This document shows, piece by piece, positions 28,248 to 37,551 of a stretch of 64,000 bases of DNA (its first letter is position 1; every line of letters starts with the position of its first letter). A model generated the notes under the pieces. It was not told the origin of the DNA. It worked only from the letters and a program-made list of their open reading frames with translations, and searched no databases. Source of the DNA: Clostridium ihumii AP5 (GTDB lineage: Bacteria; Bacillota; Clostridia; Clostridiales; Clostridiaceae); contig NZ_CCAT010000004.1 of NCBI RefSeq assembly GCF_000612845.1, forward strand, positions 1-64,000. Reading direction: 5' to 3'. The position numbers and the translations under genes were made by a program.

Positions 28248-28688
28248 CTATTTTGCCAATATCTTAAATACTTTCTTATATAAGGCTGGTGCTTTATCTC
28301 CAGCTAATGCAACAGTATATTCTAACCCATTATATTCACAACTTAACAATGCAACAGTTGATACTACTTTTTTCTTCTTTTTCATTGCTAAATTTTATAT
28401 TTTCAAAAGGCAGTATATACCCCTGTATGTTTGAGAAAATTAACCCTTTTGGTGTTACTGTTACTTTTATATCATCTTTATGTTGTGGACTTTCATAATG
28501 ACCCCCAACATAATCTATTTTAAATGCTTGGTATCTTTCATAAGAACTAGCATGAACCCAAGCCATCCCTTTATCTTTTTGGCTTACAGAATCATCAAGT
28601 AAAATTTCAATACCCTTCTCTGCCTTATCAATTTGTTTTTGTTGTATCTGATTATTTTTTCCTGAAGTTTCTTTAAAAATCCTAACAT
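28248..28688 (-). pseudogene. Frameshifted gene of unknown function (about 147 codons)
   Basis: One protein can be read by joining three frames. It starts at the ATG at 28688 (MLGFLKK) with AGGGA 10 nt upstream. After a missing A in a run at 28668-28670 it continues TSGKNNQIQQKQ...MAWVHASSYERYQAF...YILPFENIKFSNEKEEK, and after an extra A in a run of six at 28368-28373 it ends VVSTVALLSCEYNGLEYTV...YKKVFKILAK at the stop 28250-28248. The sequence between breaks is free of stops and coding-like. Both breaks are in A homopolymers, so it is either a recent pseudogene or two sequencing errors. I do not recognise the family. Confidence 0.75.
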
Positions 28689-28973
28689 AATTTTTAGTTC
28701 CCTTTTATTTATTTTTGATTTTATTTTAATTTTATTATACTATGTATCAATAAATATTCAAATATTATACATATGCGAAATAAAAGGAAAAACTTATACT
28801 TTTCATTTTTTATCTTTTATCTTTACTTGCCTTTTCTTGTATAATCTTTTTATAGCTTATGTACTCAAGTATCACTTCTTTGATTATAAAATTATATATA
28901 AAATAATACCCATATTAAACCTCTAACCTATGTAATTAATCTATAAACTAGATTACATAAAAATTTTTTAAAT
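28689..28973. other. Intergenic region upstream of the frameshifted gene
   Basis: AT-rich DNA with no supported gene, RNA or repeat. It holds the promoter of the broken gene and ends at the cotS terminator. Confidence 0.4.
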
Positions 28974-29003
28974 TAAAAAAGGGAGATATACTCCCTTTTT
29001 TTT
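28974..29003 (-). terminator. Terminator of the first cotS-like gene
   Basis: AAAAAAGGGAG ATATA CTCCCTTTTTT hairpin. Confidence 0.9.
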
Positions 29004-29006
29004 AAT

Positions 29007-30005
29007 TTATATACTATAAAAAGATTTAAATTCTTCAATAAATTTTTCAAATTTTTCTCGTTCATCTACTAGTTCTTCTATTTTCTTTGTAAATGTGCTT
29101 TGAATCCAATTCACCTCATTATAGTAATATCTGTTAGAAAGTCTCCAAAATCTTTGTGGAAACATTAAAAACGCATATATAACTTTATACTCATCATCTC
29201 TTAATGTATTTTCAGTGTTATATGCTTCTAATATTTTTCTAGCTATTTCAAAATCCCAATTTCTTCTTTTTAAAACTTTTATCATAAAGTTAGATATATC
29301 ATATGCCCTTACTTCTCTTTTACAATAATCAAAATCAATAACATTAACATTTTTATCATTGATTATAATATTGTGATATGTGTAATCATGATGGCAAAAG
29401 CTTTTTTCTTCTTCTGTAGTTTTACATATTTCAAAATAATTAGAAGAATTTAATGTTTCTAATGCTTTATTACTTAAAGCCTTATAATAATCAACATTTT
29501 TTAAATAACTTAAATCAAAATCATGCTTTTTATTCTTTTTCTTTCTAACCATTTCTCTCATTTTATCGAAAGACTTTATTCTCTTTTCCATTAAATGTGG
29601 CCATCTACCTAAGTCTGTTTTTAATTTACTATTCTCAGGTGGTTCATAGCCTTTAGATGCTTTGTGTAGTTTTGCTAAAGTTTTACTTGCTTCTATTAAA
29701 TCATCTTCCTCTTGAAAATCACATTCTCTTCCTTCTATCCATTCAGATAACGTATAAATATCTTCATTAACTAATGCATATGGATTTCCATCTTTATTCA
29801 AGAAATATCTATCTATGTTAGTAAAACCATTTTCGTATAGATGCTCTTTTGCACCATATACAAATAATAACTTTTGAGTGCCATAATTTATTTTTTTTAA
29901 GCATCTTAGTCCATCATTTGTTTTTAGGCAATACACGCCTTTATTAGGTTTTATACTTTCTATTTTTATATCAAATTGGCGCTCAATTTCAAATTCTCTC
30001 ATCAT
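29007..30005 (-). CDS. CotS family spore coat kinase-like protein
   Basis: Spore coat protein of the CotS/YutH group, with the aminoglycoside phosphotransferase-like fold; 332 residues. An N-lobe carries CLKKINYG (the ATP Lys region), and the C-lobe has the catalytic loop CHHDYTYHNI (about 230) and metal motif VIDFDYC. The ending FPQRFWRLSNRYYY is family-typical. The ATG at 30005 lies 6 nt after GGAGGTG; a GTG upstream overlaps that site. It is divergent from a GT4 glycosyltransferase at 30218, like the CotS-CotSA pairing in Bacillus. The substrate, probably a sugar, is unknown. Confidence 0.88.
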   Translation of the reverse strand: MMREFEIERQFDIKIESIKPNKGVYCLKTNDGLRCLKKINYGTQKLLFVYGAKEHLYENGFTNIDRYFLNKDGNPYALVNEDIYTLSEWIEGRECDFQEEDDLIEASKTLAKLHKASKGYEPPENSKLKTDLGRWPHLMEKRIKSFDKMREMVRKKKNKKHDFDLSYLKNVDYYKALSNKALETLNSSNYFEICKTTEEEKSFCHHDYTYHNIIINDKNVNVIDFDYCKREVRAYDISNFMIKVLKRRNWDFEIARKILEAYNTENTLRDDEYKVIYAFLMFPQRFWRLSNRYYYNEVNWIQSTFTKKIEELVDEREKFEKFIEEFKSFYSI

Positions 30006-30217
30006 TTTTAACACCTCCCCCTATAATATTTATATGTGTATATAAACTTAATTAGAATATGGATTAATTTAATATAATTTATATAAATAAAATCTATAAA
30101 AGTCATTCACAAATAACATATTATTCCATATATCATTAATATAATTTTATATAGAATAAATTTAAAAATAATGCCATTTTAAATTATATAGGTCAATTTA
30201 ACGAGAGGAGTTTTATT

Positions 30218-31342
30218 ATGAAAATAGGAATTGATGCTCGTGCTGCCAAGTGGTATAGAGGTACTGGAATAGGAACTTATAGTTACCAACTAATTAATTC
30301 ACTTAATAATATTGATGCCATTAATAATTATCTACTTTTTACAAGTAGTGAATATGATAATGACATAGATTTTAAAAGTAATTTTGAGTTAAATTGCATT
30401 AATGCACAAAATACTTCTACTTTTTGGGATGAAGTAAATGTCCCTAATATACTTAAGGATAACGCATTAGATATATATCATGTACCACAAAACGGAGTTG
30501 GTCTTCCACTAAAAAAGACATGTCCTTTTATAATAACTTTACACGATACAATACCTCTACATATGCCAGAAACTGTTGGGGATAGATATCTAGATATTTT
30601 CAATAGAAATATGGAGTGGATTGTTAATAATAGTGATGGAATAATAACTGTGTCAAATTACTCTAAAGAAGATATTTCTAAAGATTTTAATTACCCAAAG
30701 GAAAAAATATTTGTTACGTATTTAGCTAGTGAGGATATATATATACCATTAGACAAATCAATGTGTAAATTTGTTTTGAAAAGAATATACAATCTTGATG
30801 ATGACTATATTTTATATGTTGGTGGTTTTAGCCCTAGAAAAAACATTCTTGGATTAATAGATGCTTATAGCAAGTTACCAGAATCTATTAGAAAAAAACA
30901 TAAGCTTGTCATATCTGGATCAAAAGGAAAATCCTATATACTTTATAGAAACCGAGTAGAAAAATATGGTCTATTAGACTATATCTTATTTCCTGGTTTC
31001 ATATCTATGGAACATATGCCTTATTTATATAATTGCTCAAGTTTGTTTGTATATCCTTCATTTTATGAGGGTTTTGGATTGCCTCCAATAGAAGCTATGG
31101 CTTGTGGAATTCCCGTTATAGCTTCAAATACAACCTCTATTCCTGAGATAGTAGGAGATTCTGCTTGTTTATTCGATCCTAATGATATAGATGATTTATC
31201 TAATAAAATATTAAATTTACTAGAAAACCACTCATTAAGAAATACTTATATCAATAAGGGTTTTAAAAAGGTTTCTTCGTTATCTTGGAACAATACTGCA
31301 AAAGAAACATTAAATATTTATAATCGAGTATCAAAATTTTAA
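30218..31342 (+). CDS. GT4 family glycosyltransferase (CotSA-like)
   Basis: Cytosolic, retaining nucleotide-sugar glycosyltransferase with the GT-B fold, 374 residues. The N-terminal domain starts IGIDARAAKWYRGTGIGTY, and the C-terminal domain has ILYVGGFSPRKNI (about 200) and the donor-binding YEGFGLPPIEAMACGIPVI (about 283-301). The gene is paralogous to the one at 35138. Both have a cotS-like gene in divergent orientation, suggesting a duplicated module for building spore surface glycan. The ribosome-binding site is GAGAGGAG. Confidence 0.92.
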   Translation: MKIGIDARAAKWYRGTGIGTYSYQLINSLNNIDAINNYLLFTSSEYDNDIDFKSNFELNCINAQNTSTFWDEVNVPNILKDNALDIYHVPQNGVGLPLKKTCPFIITLHDTIPLHMPETVGDRYLDIFNRNMEWIVNNSDGIITVSNYSKEDISKDFNYPKEKIFVTYLASEDIYIPLDKSMCKFVLKRIYNLDDDYILYVGGFSPRKNILGLIDAYSKLPESIRKKHKLVISGSKGKSYILYRNRVEKYGLLDYILFPGFISMEHMPYLYNCSSLFVYPSFYEGFGLPPIEAMACGIPVIASNTTSIPEIVGDSACLFDPNDIDDLSNKILNLLENHSLRNTYINKGFKKVSSLSWNNTAKETLNIYNRVSKF

Positions 31343-31348
31343 AAACAA

Positions 31349-31391
31349 AAAAATATGAAGAATTCATATTTAAATTCTTCATATTTTTTAT
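31349..31391. terminator. Bidirectional terminator
   Basis: AAAAAATATGAAGAAT / ATTCTTCATATTTTTT between the convergent GT4 and cotS-like genes. Confidence 0.85.
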
Positions 31392-31412
31392 AATATATTG
31401 TAAATAGGTCAA

Positions 31413-32444
31413 CTACTCACAATAATAGTTATTAAATTTTTTTAAAAATTCTTCTCTTTCATTTTTACTTCTAATTTTCACTTCTAACCTTGTATTAAAA
31501 GTCTCCTCTTCCCATCCTTTTTTTCTTTTATAATAATTTTTTACGATATTATAAAATCCGCCTGGGAAAATTAACATTGCATGAAGTACTTGAAGTTCTT
31601 GTTTTGCAAAAGAATATTCTTTACTATATTCACTGATAACAGTTTTAACCTTTTCGAATTCAAATGCAAAGTTCTTAACAAATTTATTTATAAAGTTACA
31701 TAAATCACATATTCTTAAATCTATAGTCGAATAATCAAAATCTATAAAAAACACATTTTTTTTATTAATTATTATATTTCTAGCAACTAAATCTTGATGA
31801 CACAAAGAAATTTTATCTTCAAAACTACATAGCTTTAAATACTGATGTTTTTTCAAGCAATTAATGCTTTGCTTCATTTCACCCAAATAATAGTCCACAT
31901 TTTCTAAAAACATATTATCAAATTTAGTTTTTTTCTCATATCCTTCAACTAGTTTTTTAAAGATTTGTATTTCTTCCATTTTTCTTTCTGATTTTTCTAT
32001 AAGCATCCCAGCCTCATATCTATATGAGTTATTCTTATATCTAAATCCTTCAGATGCATTGTGCATCTTTGCTAGTGAATTAGTTATCATTTTTAATTCT
32101 ATAGGATTATAAAATGTCGCTTCTCTACCTTCAATAAAATCCATAACTACATAGCTATTATTATATATCTTTGTACAACAGTCACCATATACATTTTCTT
32201 TAAAATCTATAATATTACTGAATTTATTCTCCTTCAAATATTTCATAGCGTTATTTATAAAATTAACTTCGTTTAAATCATAGTTTACTTTTTTTAATAT
32301 TTTATTTCCATCACTAGTATTTAAAATAAATACTTTTCTAACAGGTATAATTTCATGTATTTCATATTTATATTTTTCTAACACTTCTATATCTAAATCA
32401 TACCCACTACTTAAAATATCTTCTCTAGCCATCGTACAATTCAT
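31413..32444 (-). CDS. CotS family spore coat kinase-like protein
   Basis: Second complete CotS paralogue, 343 residues. N-lobe ILKKVNYD, a hinge region with DFIEGREATF, catalytic loop CHQDLVARNI (about 222), and metal site FIDFDYS. The Asp of the catalytic loop and the DFD motif are intact, so phosphotransfer may be possible. The ribosome-binding site GGGAGGTA lies 7 nt before the ATG. It shows only moderate similarity to the neighbouring copies, so the duplications are not recent. Convergent to the first GT4 gene. Confidence 0.86.
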   Translation of the reverse strand: MNCTMAREDILSSGYDLDIEVLEKYKYEIHEIIPVRKVFILNTSDGNKILKKVNYDLNEVNFINNAMKYLKENKFSNIIDFKENVYGDCCTKIYNNSYVVMDFIEGREATFYNPIELKMITNSLAKMHNASEGFRYKNNSYRYEAGMLIEKSERKMEEIQIFKKLVEGYEKKTKFDNMFLENVDYYLGEMKQSINCLKKHQYLKLCSFEDKISLCHQDLVARNIIINKKNVFFIDFDYSTIDLRICDLCNFINKFVKNFAFEFEKVKTVISEYSKEYSFAKQELQVLHAMLIFPGGFYNIVKNYYKRKKGWEEETFNTRLEVKIRSKNEREEFLKKFNNYYCE

Positions 32445-32462
32445 ATGGTAATACCTCCCTAT

Positions 32463-32736
32463 TATAAGGGTTCCAAGTGAAGTTTTTAGTCTATACCATT
32501 ATTATTTAATAATTTAAAATTTATATTTAACTACTCATTTAATACTTGGAACCAATTAAGAATTAACAATGATTATAGATGTTACTCACTTCATTGTTAA
32601 CTCTTCATTGTCAATCATTAATTTTGTACAGTATTTTAAATCTCTATTTCCCAATTTAATTTATAAACTTTTTTCTTGGTTAATTTATTATAATTTAATA
32701 TTAAAGTAATTTCATTTTCCATCTTGAAATCCTATA
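32463..32736 (+). repeat. MITE-like dispersed repeat, copy D
   Basis: Left end TATAAGGGTTCCAAGTGAAG, internal TTGGAACCAATTAAGAATTA, then TGTTACTCACTTCATTGTTA and TTTTGTACA shared with copy B, and right end CTTGAAATCCTATA. About 274 bp, filling the gap between two cotS-like genes. Confidence 0.7.
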
Positions 32737-32812
32737 TAAATTAAACTCCATAAAATCCTTAACTTTATGGAGTTTGTTTAATCTATTTTTGTTATATATG
32801 TCAAAACTCATT

Positions 32813-33595
32813 TTAGTTCACATCTATTAAATTTAAAAGACTTTCTCCATCTTCACCTATTGCTTTTCTTAATTTTCTTATATAATCATCTTCACTCCAA
32901 TTTTTCTTGTTTTTTTTGTACTTTTCATAAACCTTCATGAATTCATGAGGATATGACATTAATGCTAATATAAAATTTCCACTACTTTCTGTTAAACCTT
33001 CAAATCCACAAAACTTATTTATATGTTCTTTCCAATCTAATTTTATTCCTTTTCTTTTTAGTTTAGATAATAAATAATACGCATCCATTTCCACCATGTT
33101 GTATGCTATATCATAAAAATTAACTATTTTAATTTCATTGTCATACTGAAGATTATCAAATCCTACATCAGTTAAACATATTTCTACCTTGTCCATGCTC
33201 CTAGATATAAGTTTTATATAATTGCTATTATATATACTTCTTATACATTCTTCTGCTCTTTCTAAATATATTGGACCATATTCATCTATAAACTGTTCAA
33301 CTTTGCCATTACAACCAGATTCCTTAATTTTCTGCAAATCCTTTTTTAGCCGCTTAATATGAATCTTACATTCTTCTATAAGTTTACAGGTATCATTATT
33401 TATTCTGTATTTTAAACATCCATTAAATCCACAAGACTTTTGATGAAATTGAGAAATTACTTCCAATTGTTTATTAACCCTTTGTTCCATTCCTTTCATA
33501 CTTAAACATTCATTATCTTTTAATATAAAATCTATTTTTCTTACTCCATTTTCCTTTAAATACTCTTGAAAATTTTCATAAAAAAAACGTTTCAT
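32813..33595 (-). CDS. Degenerate CotS-like pseudokinase
   Basis: A 260-residue protein whose C-lobe aligns with the adjacent CotS proteins (for example NFILALMSYPHEFMKVYEKYKKN against their FLMFPQRFW region). It lacks most of the N-lobe, including the ATP-binding Lys. Where the neighbours have the catalytic loop HHDYxxHN it has CLTDVGFDNL, and where they have IDFDY it has VNFYDIA. It thus cannot be an active kinase of the usual type. The reading frame is open with a good length, so it looks kept as a scaffold or is an old decaying copy. It lies between two full cotS genes, 35 nt after the next. Confidence 0.75.
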   Translation of the reverse strand: MKRFFYENFQEYLKENGVRKIDFILKDNECLSMKGMEQRVNKQLEVISQFHQKSCGFNGCLKYRINNDTCKLIEECKIHIKRLKKDLQKIKESGCNGKVEQFIDEYGPIYLERAEECIRSIYNSNYIKLISRSMDKVEICLTDVGFDNLQYDNEIKIVNFYDIAYNMVEMDAYYLLSKLKRKGIKLDWKEHINKFCGFEGLTESSGNFILALMSYPHEFMKVYEKYKKNKKNWSEDDYIRKLRKAIGEDGESLLNLIDVN

Positions 33596-33630
33596 TTACC
33601 ACACCTCATTTTCCTTTATATAATATATAG

Positions 33631-34632
33631 TTATAATTTCATTTTCTTAAATTCATTTATAAATTCTTGTTTCATATCTCTATCTTCTAAACATAAGTTT
33701 AATTTTTTCATAAAAAATTCTTCACCCCAAGGTTGTTTTTCCCAATAATATTGTATTCCACGTTGCCAATAGTCCTGTGGAAACTCCATAAAAGCAGCCA
33801 TAATTGGTATATCACTTTGTTCTAACTCATGAGTTTCCATATATGAATCAATCACTTCTCTTGCATTATCTAAGCTCCATCTATCATATTTCATTCTTCT
33901 TAACAATAAACTGCTTAAATCATGTAAATGAGAATCTAATATACAATAGTCAAAATCTATAATATTTATACCATCTTTTGTAATTAGAACGTTATGATGT
34001 GCATAATCATGATGACAAAATCCATTTTTTAAAACTTCATTCTCCATTGTCTCTAAGTACTTTGACTTAAAAAGATTTTCTATACTTCTATCACATCTTT
34101 GTAGTTCTTTTTCCATTTCACACATATATATATTATCAAACTCACTCTTTTTATCTTTTTTGTTTATTATTTCCTTAAAATTTAATATCTCATTTTTTCT
34201 TGTTTCATATGTTTCTATCCATTTAAACCAACCAACTCTTGGTTTCATGCTTTCAGTAACTATAAAATTTTCACTTTTTTTATGAAGCTCTCCTAATTTT
34301 CTTGCAGCATTCTTTACATCCAATACATTGTCATAATTACATTCTCTAGCATTTACCCATGCAGTTAAATATGCATAACCCCTTCCAACCTTTACATACT
34401 CATCACCACTTACAGTTTTTATAATACTAGGGATATACTTAAAATCATTTTTTTGTAGATGTTTAATTGCTTCTAATATAAATATAAAATGTGCTAATTC
34501 ATAATTAATAACTTTTAAACAATATATATTTCTTGATGCGTCTATTCTAAAAACATTCTTGTTTTTTTCTATATTTGAAACTGAAAGTCCATATTGTTTT
34601 TCTATTATTTCTCGTATATTAGAACTTTCCAA
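33631..34632 (-). CDS. CotS family spore coat kinase-like protein
   Basis: Third complete CotS-type protein, 333 residues. N-lobe with IYCLKVINYE, W-rich hinge LTAWVNARECNYDN, catalytic loop CHHDYAHHNVL (about 222), metal site INIIDFDYC, and FPQDYWQRGIQYYWE near the C-terminus. It is divergent from the second GT4 gene at 35138, repeating the arrangement seen at 29007/30218. The degenerate paralogue follows 35 nt downstream, so the two are probably one operon. Confidence 0.88.
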   Translation of the reverse strand: MESSNIREIIEKQYGLSVSNIEKNKNVFRIDASRNIYCLKVINYELAHFIFILEAIKHLQKNDFKYIPSIIKTVSGDEYVKVGRGYAYLTAWVNARECNYDNVLDVKNAARKLGELHKKSENFIVTESMKPRVGWFKWIETYETRKNEILNFKEIINKKDKKSEFDNIYMCEMEKELQRCDRSIENLFKSKYLETMENEVLKNGFCHHDYAHHNVLITKDGINIIDFDYCILDSHLHDLSSLLLRRMKYDRWSLDNAREVIDSYMETHELEQSDIPIMAAFMEFPQDYWQRGIQYYWEKQPWGEEFFMKKLNLCLEDRDMKQEFINEFKKMKL

Positions 34633-34753
34633 AAGTACCCCTCCCTAAATCCCTATATTTGCAATATATGTTAAAATAAATATTTTGTGTTTTATTTTAT
34701 GTGTTATTTGGTAATTTGTAACATTTATATATATGTAAAATAATATGATATTA

Positions 34754-35113
34754 TATAGGGTTCCAAACTCAAATTTAAAGTAATTTTTTTATCAAATGAT
34801 ACTACTAAAGTTACATGTTATTTCTATTTTCATATTGGAACTAAGTAAGAAGTAGAAGTGGAAATCTACGGTAGTTATTACTCACTTCGTTCCCAATATA
34901 TAAAAATAGAAGCACATAAAAACTAGCCTTTAGTAGGCTTTAACTAAATTGCTTTACAAATTATTATAAAAATTAATTTTTAAAACTGCGATTTCAGTTT
35001 TATCCTTCATTGTTAATTGCTCTTCGTTAATTGTTAATTTTTGTACAACACTTTAAATTGTTATTTCTCATTTGAAATAACAATAATTTCATTTTTCAAC
35101 TTGTATTCCTATA
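34754..35113 (+). repeat. MITE-like dispersed repeat, copy B (longest)
   Basis: 360 bp. Left end TATAGGGTTCCAAACTCAAA, core ATCAAATGATACTACTAA, internal ATTGGAACTAAGTAAGAAGT, then TTATTACTCACTTCG and TTTTTGTACAACA, and right end CAATAATTTCATTTTTCAAC followed by TTGTATTCCTATA. The ends are imperfect inverted repeats. It fills the divergent region of the second cotS/GT4 pair, so that promoters may lie within it. Confidence 0.75.
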
Positions 35114-35137
35114 CATATTTTTTAAGGGGGTATTTTT

Positions 35138-36277
35138 ATGAGAATAGGATTCGATGGCAGAGGTATAAATTGGTACAGCGGAACAGGAATTGGTACTTAT
35201 ACTGAAAATTTACTTAAAAATTTACTTAATATAGACAAAGAAAACTATTATCAAATTTATTGGGATCTTGATAATAGTGAAATTTATAAGAAAGAAAATT
35301 CTCAAATAGTTATGGCACCTAAAAGACATCATAGATTCTTTGAAACATCTTATATACCATATAATTTAAAATATGAAAACATAAATCTTTATCACATTCC
35401 TCAAAATGGAATAGGCTTGAACCCAAATACTTTGTGTAAGAAAATTGTTACCATACATGATTTAATTCCATATATTATGCCTGAAACAGTTGGCAGAGGC
35501 TACTTATTAAAATTTCTTAAAGAAATGCCTATAATAATGGAAAACTCTAATGCCATTATTACTGTTTCTGAATATAGCAAAAAAGATATATTAAGATTTT
35601 TTCCTATAGATGAAAATAAGGTTTATGTTGCTCCTCTAGCAGCTAATGATAATTATAAGCCATTAGATAAAGAATATTGCCAAAAATTAATAAAAGAAAA
35701 ATATAATATTGATAAACCTTATATTCTTTACTTAGGTGGATTTAGTGAAAGAAAAAATGTTCATACATTAATACGTGCTTTTTCTAAAATATATAAAAGT
35801 CTTGATAAAGAGTATAATCTTGTTATAGTTGGATCATATAGAGATGAATCCCAATACCTTATAAAGCTTCGTGATAAATTAGGTATGAATGACAATATTA
35901 TCTTTACTGGATATGTTCCTTATGAAGACTTACCAATATTCTATAACGCATCTGAAACTTTTGTTTATCCATCATTATATGAAGGTTTTGGACTTCCACC
36001 TCTTGAAGCAATGAATTGCAAAGTTCCCGTAATTTCTTCTAACATTACTTCAATTCCAGAAGTAGTTGAAAATGCAGGAATTTTAATAAATCCTAATAGT
36101 GAAACAGAGCTTTATGATTCCCTAGGCACTATGCTTAGTAATGAAAGCTTGAGAAACAGTTATGCAGAGCTTGGCTATAAACAATCTCAAAAATTTTCTT
36201 GGAGAAATACAGCACAAAAAACATTAGAAGTATATAAAAAAGTATGTGAAGAGTGTCCTCTAGATACTTTAAAATAA
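35138..36277 (+). CDS. GT4 family glycosyltransferase (CotSA-like)
   Basis: Second GT-B glycosyltransferase, 379 residues, clearly homologous to the one at 30218 along its length: start RIGFDGRGINWYSGTGIGTY, IPQNGIGLN, ILYLGGFSERKNV, and donor site YEGFGLPPLEAMNCKVPVISS (about 285-305). It probably adds sugar to a spore coat or exosporium glycan. The ribosome-binding site is AAGGGGGT. Its upstream DNA is repeat copy B. Confidence 0.92.
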   Translation: MRIGFDGRGINWYSGTGIGTYTENLLKNLLNIDKENYYQIYWDLDNSEIYKKENSQIVMAPKRHHRFFETSYIPYNLKYENINLYHIPQNGIGLNPNTLCKKIVTIHDLIPYIMPETVGRGYLLKFLKEMPIIMENSNAIITVSEYSKKDILRFFPIDENKVYVAPLAANDNYKPLDKEYCQKLIKEKYNIDKPYILYLGGFSERKNVHTLIRAFSKIYKSLDKEYNLVIVGSYRDESQYLIKLRDKLGMNDNIIFTGYVPYEDLPIFYNASETFVYPSLYEGFGLPPLEAMNCKVPVISSNITSIPEVVENAGILINPNSETELYDSLGTMLSNESLRNSYAELGYKQSQKFSWRNTAQKTLEVYKKVCEECPLDTLK

Positions 36278-36278
36278 A

Positions 36279-36312
36279 TTAAAAGTGTAGATTAATATCT
36301 ACACTTTTAATT
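36279..36312. terminator. Terminator of the second GT4 gene
   Basis: Perfect stem TTAAAAGTGTAGAT / ATCTACACTTTTAA. It may also serve the convergent acetyltransferase gene. Confidence 0.8.
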
Positions 36313-36443
36313 TTAACGAATTAGTATTTGATTTTTATATTCCAAGTTTTATGCCTATATTGGTAAAGTCGTAACAACTACTTTAACCGTTTTAACTTAA
36401 ATTTGTAAGTCTTTGTTTTACAAAATTTAAGAAAATCACTATT

Positions 36444-37343
36444 TTAATTTTCAAACCATTTAGAAAAAATTTTTTCATCTTTAAATCCAAAACTTTTATA
36501 AAGACCATATGCTTTATAATTAGAGGTTATTACAAGTAACTTTATTTCATTTACCTTTTTAATTTGCAAAAATTCTATACATTTGTTAAGTAACTCTTTA
36601 CCTAACCCCCTACCTCTATATTCATTTATAATAGCTATGTTGTCTATCCATCCTATATCATCAACTTTAGATAGCATGTATACACCTATCTCTATATTTT
36701 TCTCTTCAATAATACCTATTAACTCTTCATTACCTTTATAATTTTGTAAATATACCATTGAATCTTCATCTGTAATAGTTGCTGCATTACATTCTCCATT
36801 AAATGCTTTATTATGTAACTTTGTAAAATTACTTATATTACCCAAATTTAATGGTTTAAACTTCAATTTACCGTTTAAATTACTTTGTCTTAATATCCTT
36901 TGTCCTTCATAATTCATGATTAAAGCATCATAAACTTCCTTAAACCCTGAATCTATAATAATCTCTGATAAATACAACATTTCATTTCTTATCCCTAAAG
37001 AAGTCTTATTTGCACCTTTACTAATCGAAAACTCAACTGCATCTTTTAATATATTTTTTATATTGTTTTTATATAGAGTTAAATCATAATTTTTAACATA
37101 AAATTCTGTAATATATGCCATTTTACAAACTTCTATTTCTTTAGTTATTATTCCAAAACAACATATAATATTACCATTTATATGTGATACAAAAAGCTGA
37201 TTTCCATATTCAAAAACTTCACTTTCAAAAAATTGAATCATTTCTTCATAATTTTTATCAAAATTTCTATCCACTCTATAAATAAAATTATATAAATTTT
37301 TTTTCTCTTGTAAAGTCAAATTTTTAAAAGTAATTAAATTCAT
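36444..37343 (-). CDS. Tandem GNAT family N-acetyltransferase
   Basis: A 299-residue protein with two GNAT-like domains. The N-terminal one (about 1-140) is divergent. The C-terminal one (about 160-299) has the acetyl-CoA loop IDNIAIINEYRGRGLGKELL (about 235-254) and YKSFGFKDE near the end. The acceptor is unknown; location next to sugar genes suggests an amino sugar, but that is inference. A TTG four codons upstream overlaps GAGGG; the ATG at 37343 is chosen. Confidence 0.85.
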   Translation of the reverse strand: MNLITFKNLTLQEKKNLYNFIYRVDRNFDKNYEEMIQFFESEVFEYGNQLFVSHINGNIICCFGIITKEIEVCKMAYITEFYVKNYDLTLYKNNIKNILKDAVEFSISKGANKTSLGIRNEMLYLSEIIIDSGFKEVYDALIMNYEGQRILRQSNLNGKLKFKPLNLGNISNFTKLHNKAFNGECNAATITDEDSMVYLQNYKGNEELIGIIEEKNIEIGVYMLSKVDDIGWIDNIAIINEYRGRGLGKELLNKCIEFLQIKKVNEIKLLVITSNYKAYGLYKSFGFKDEKIFSKWFEN

Positions 37344-37551
37344 GTTAACCCTCAAAATGCTTTTATTTTAATTACATTATACCATGAAACCTCCTATAAA
37401 AAAGTCTTATAATTATTATTTTTCATTATAATTTAAGAAATCAATTTTAAATAAATTTAAAATTGATTTCTTAAATTCCTCCTATATTAAATTTTAAAAT
37501 TTTATCTCCTAATTTAAGCAAATTTAAATTTAATATTTATATATTAAAAAT

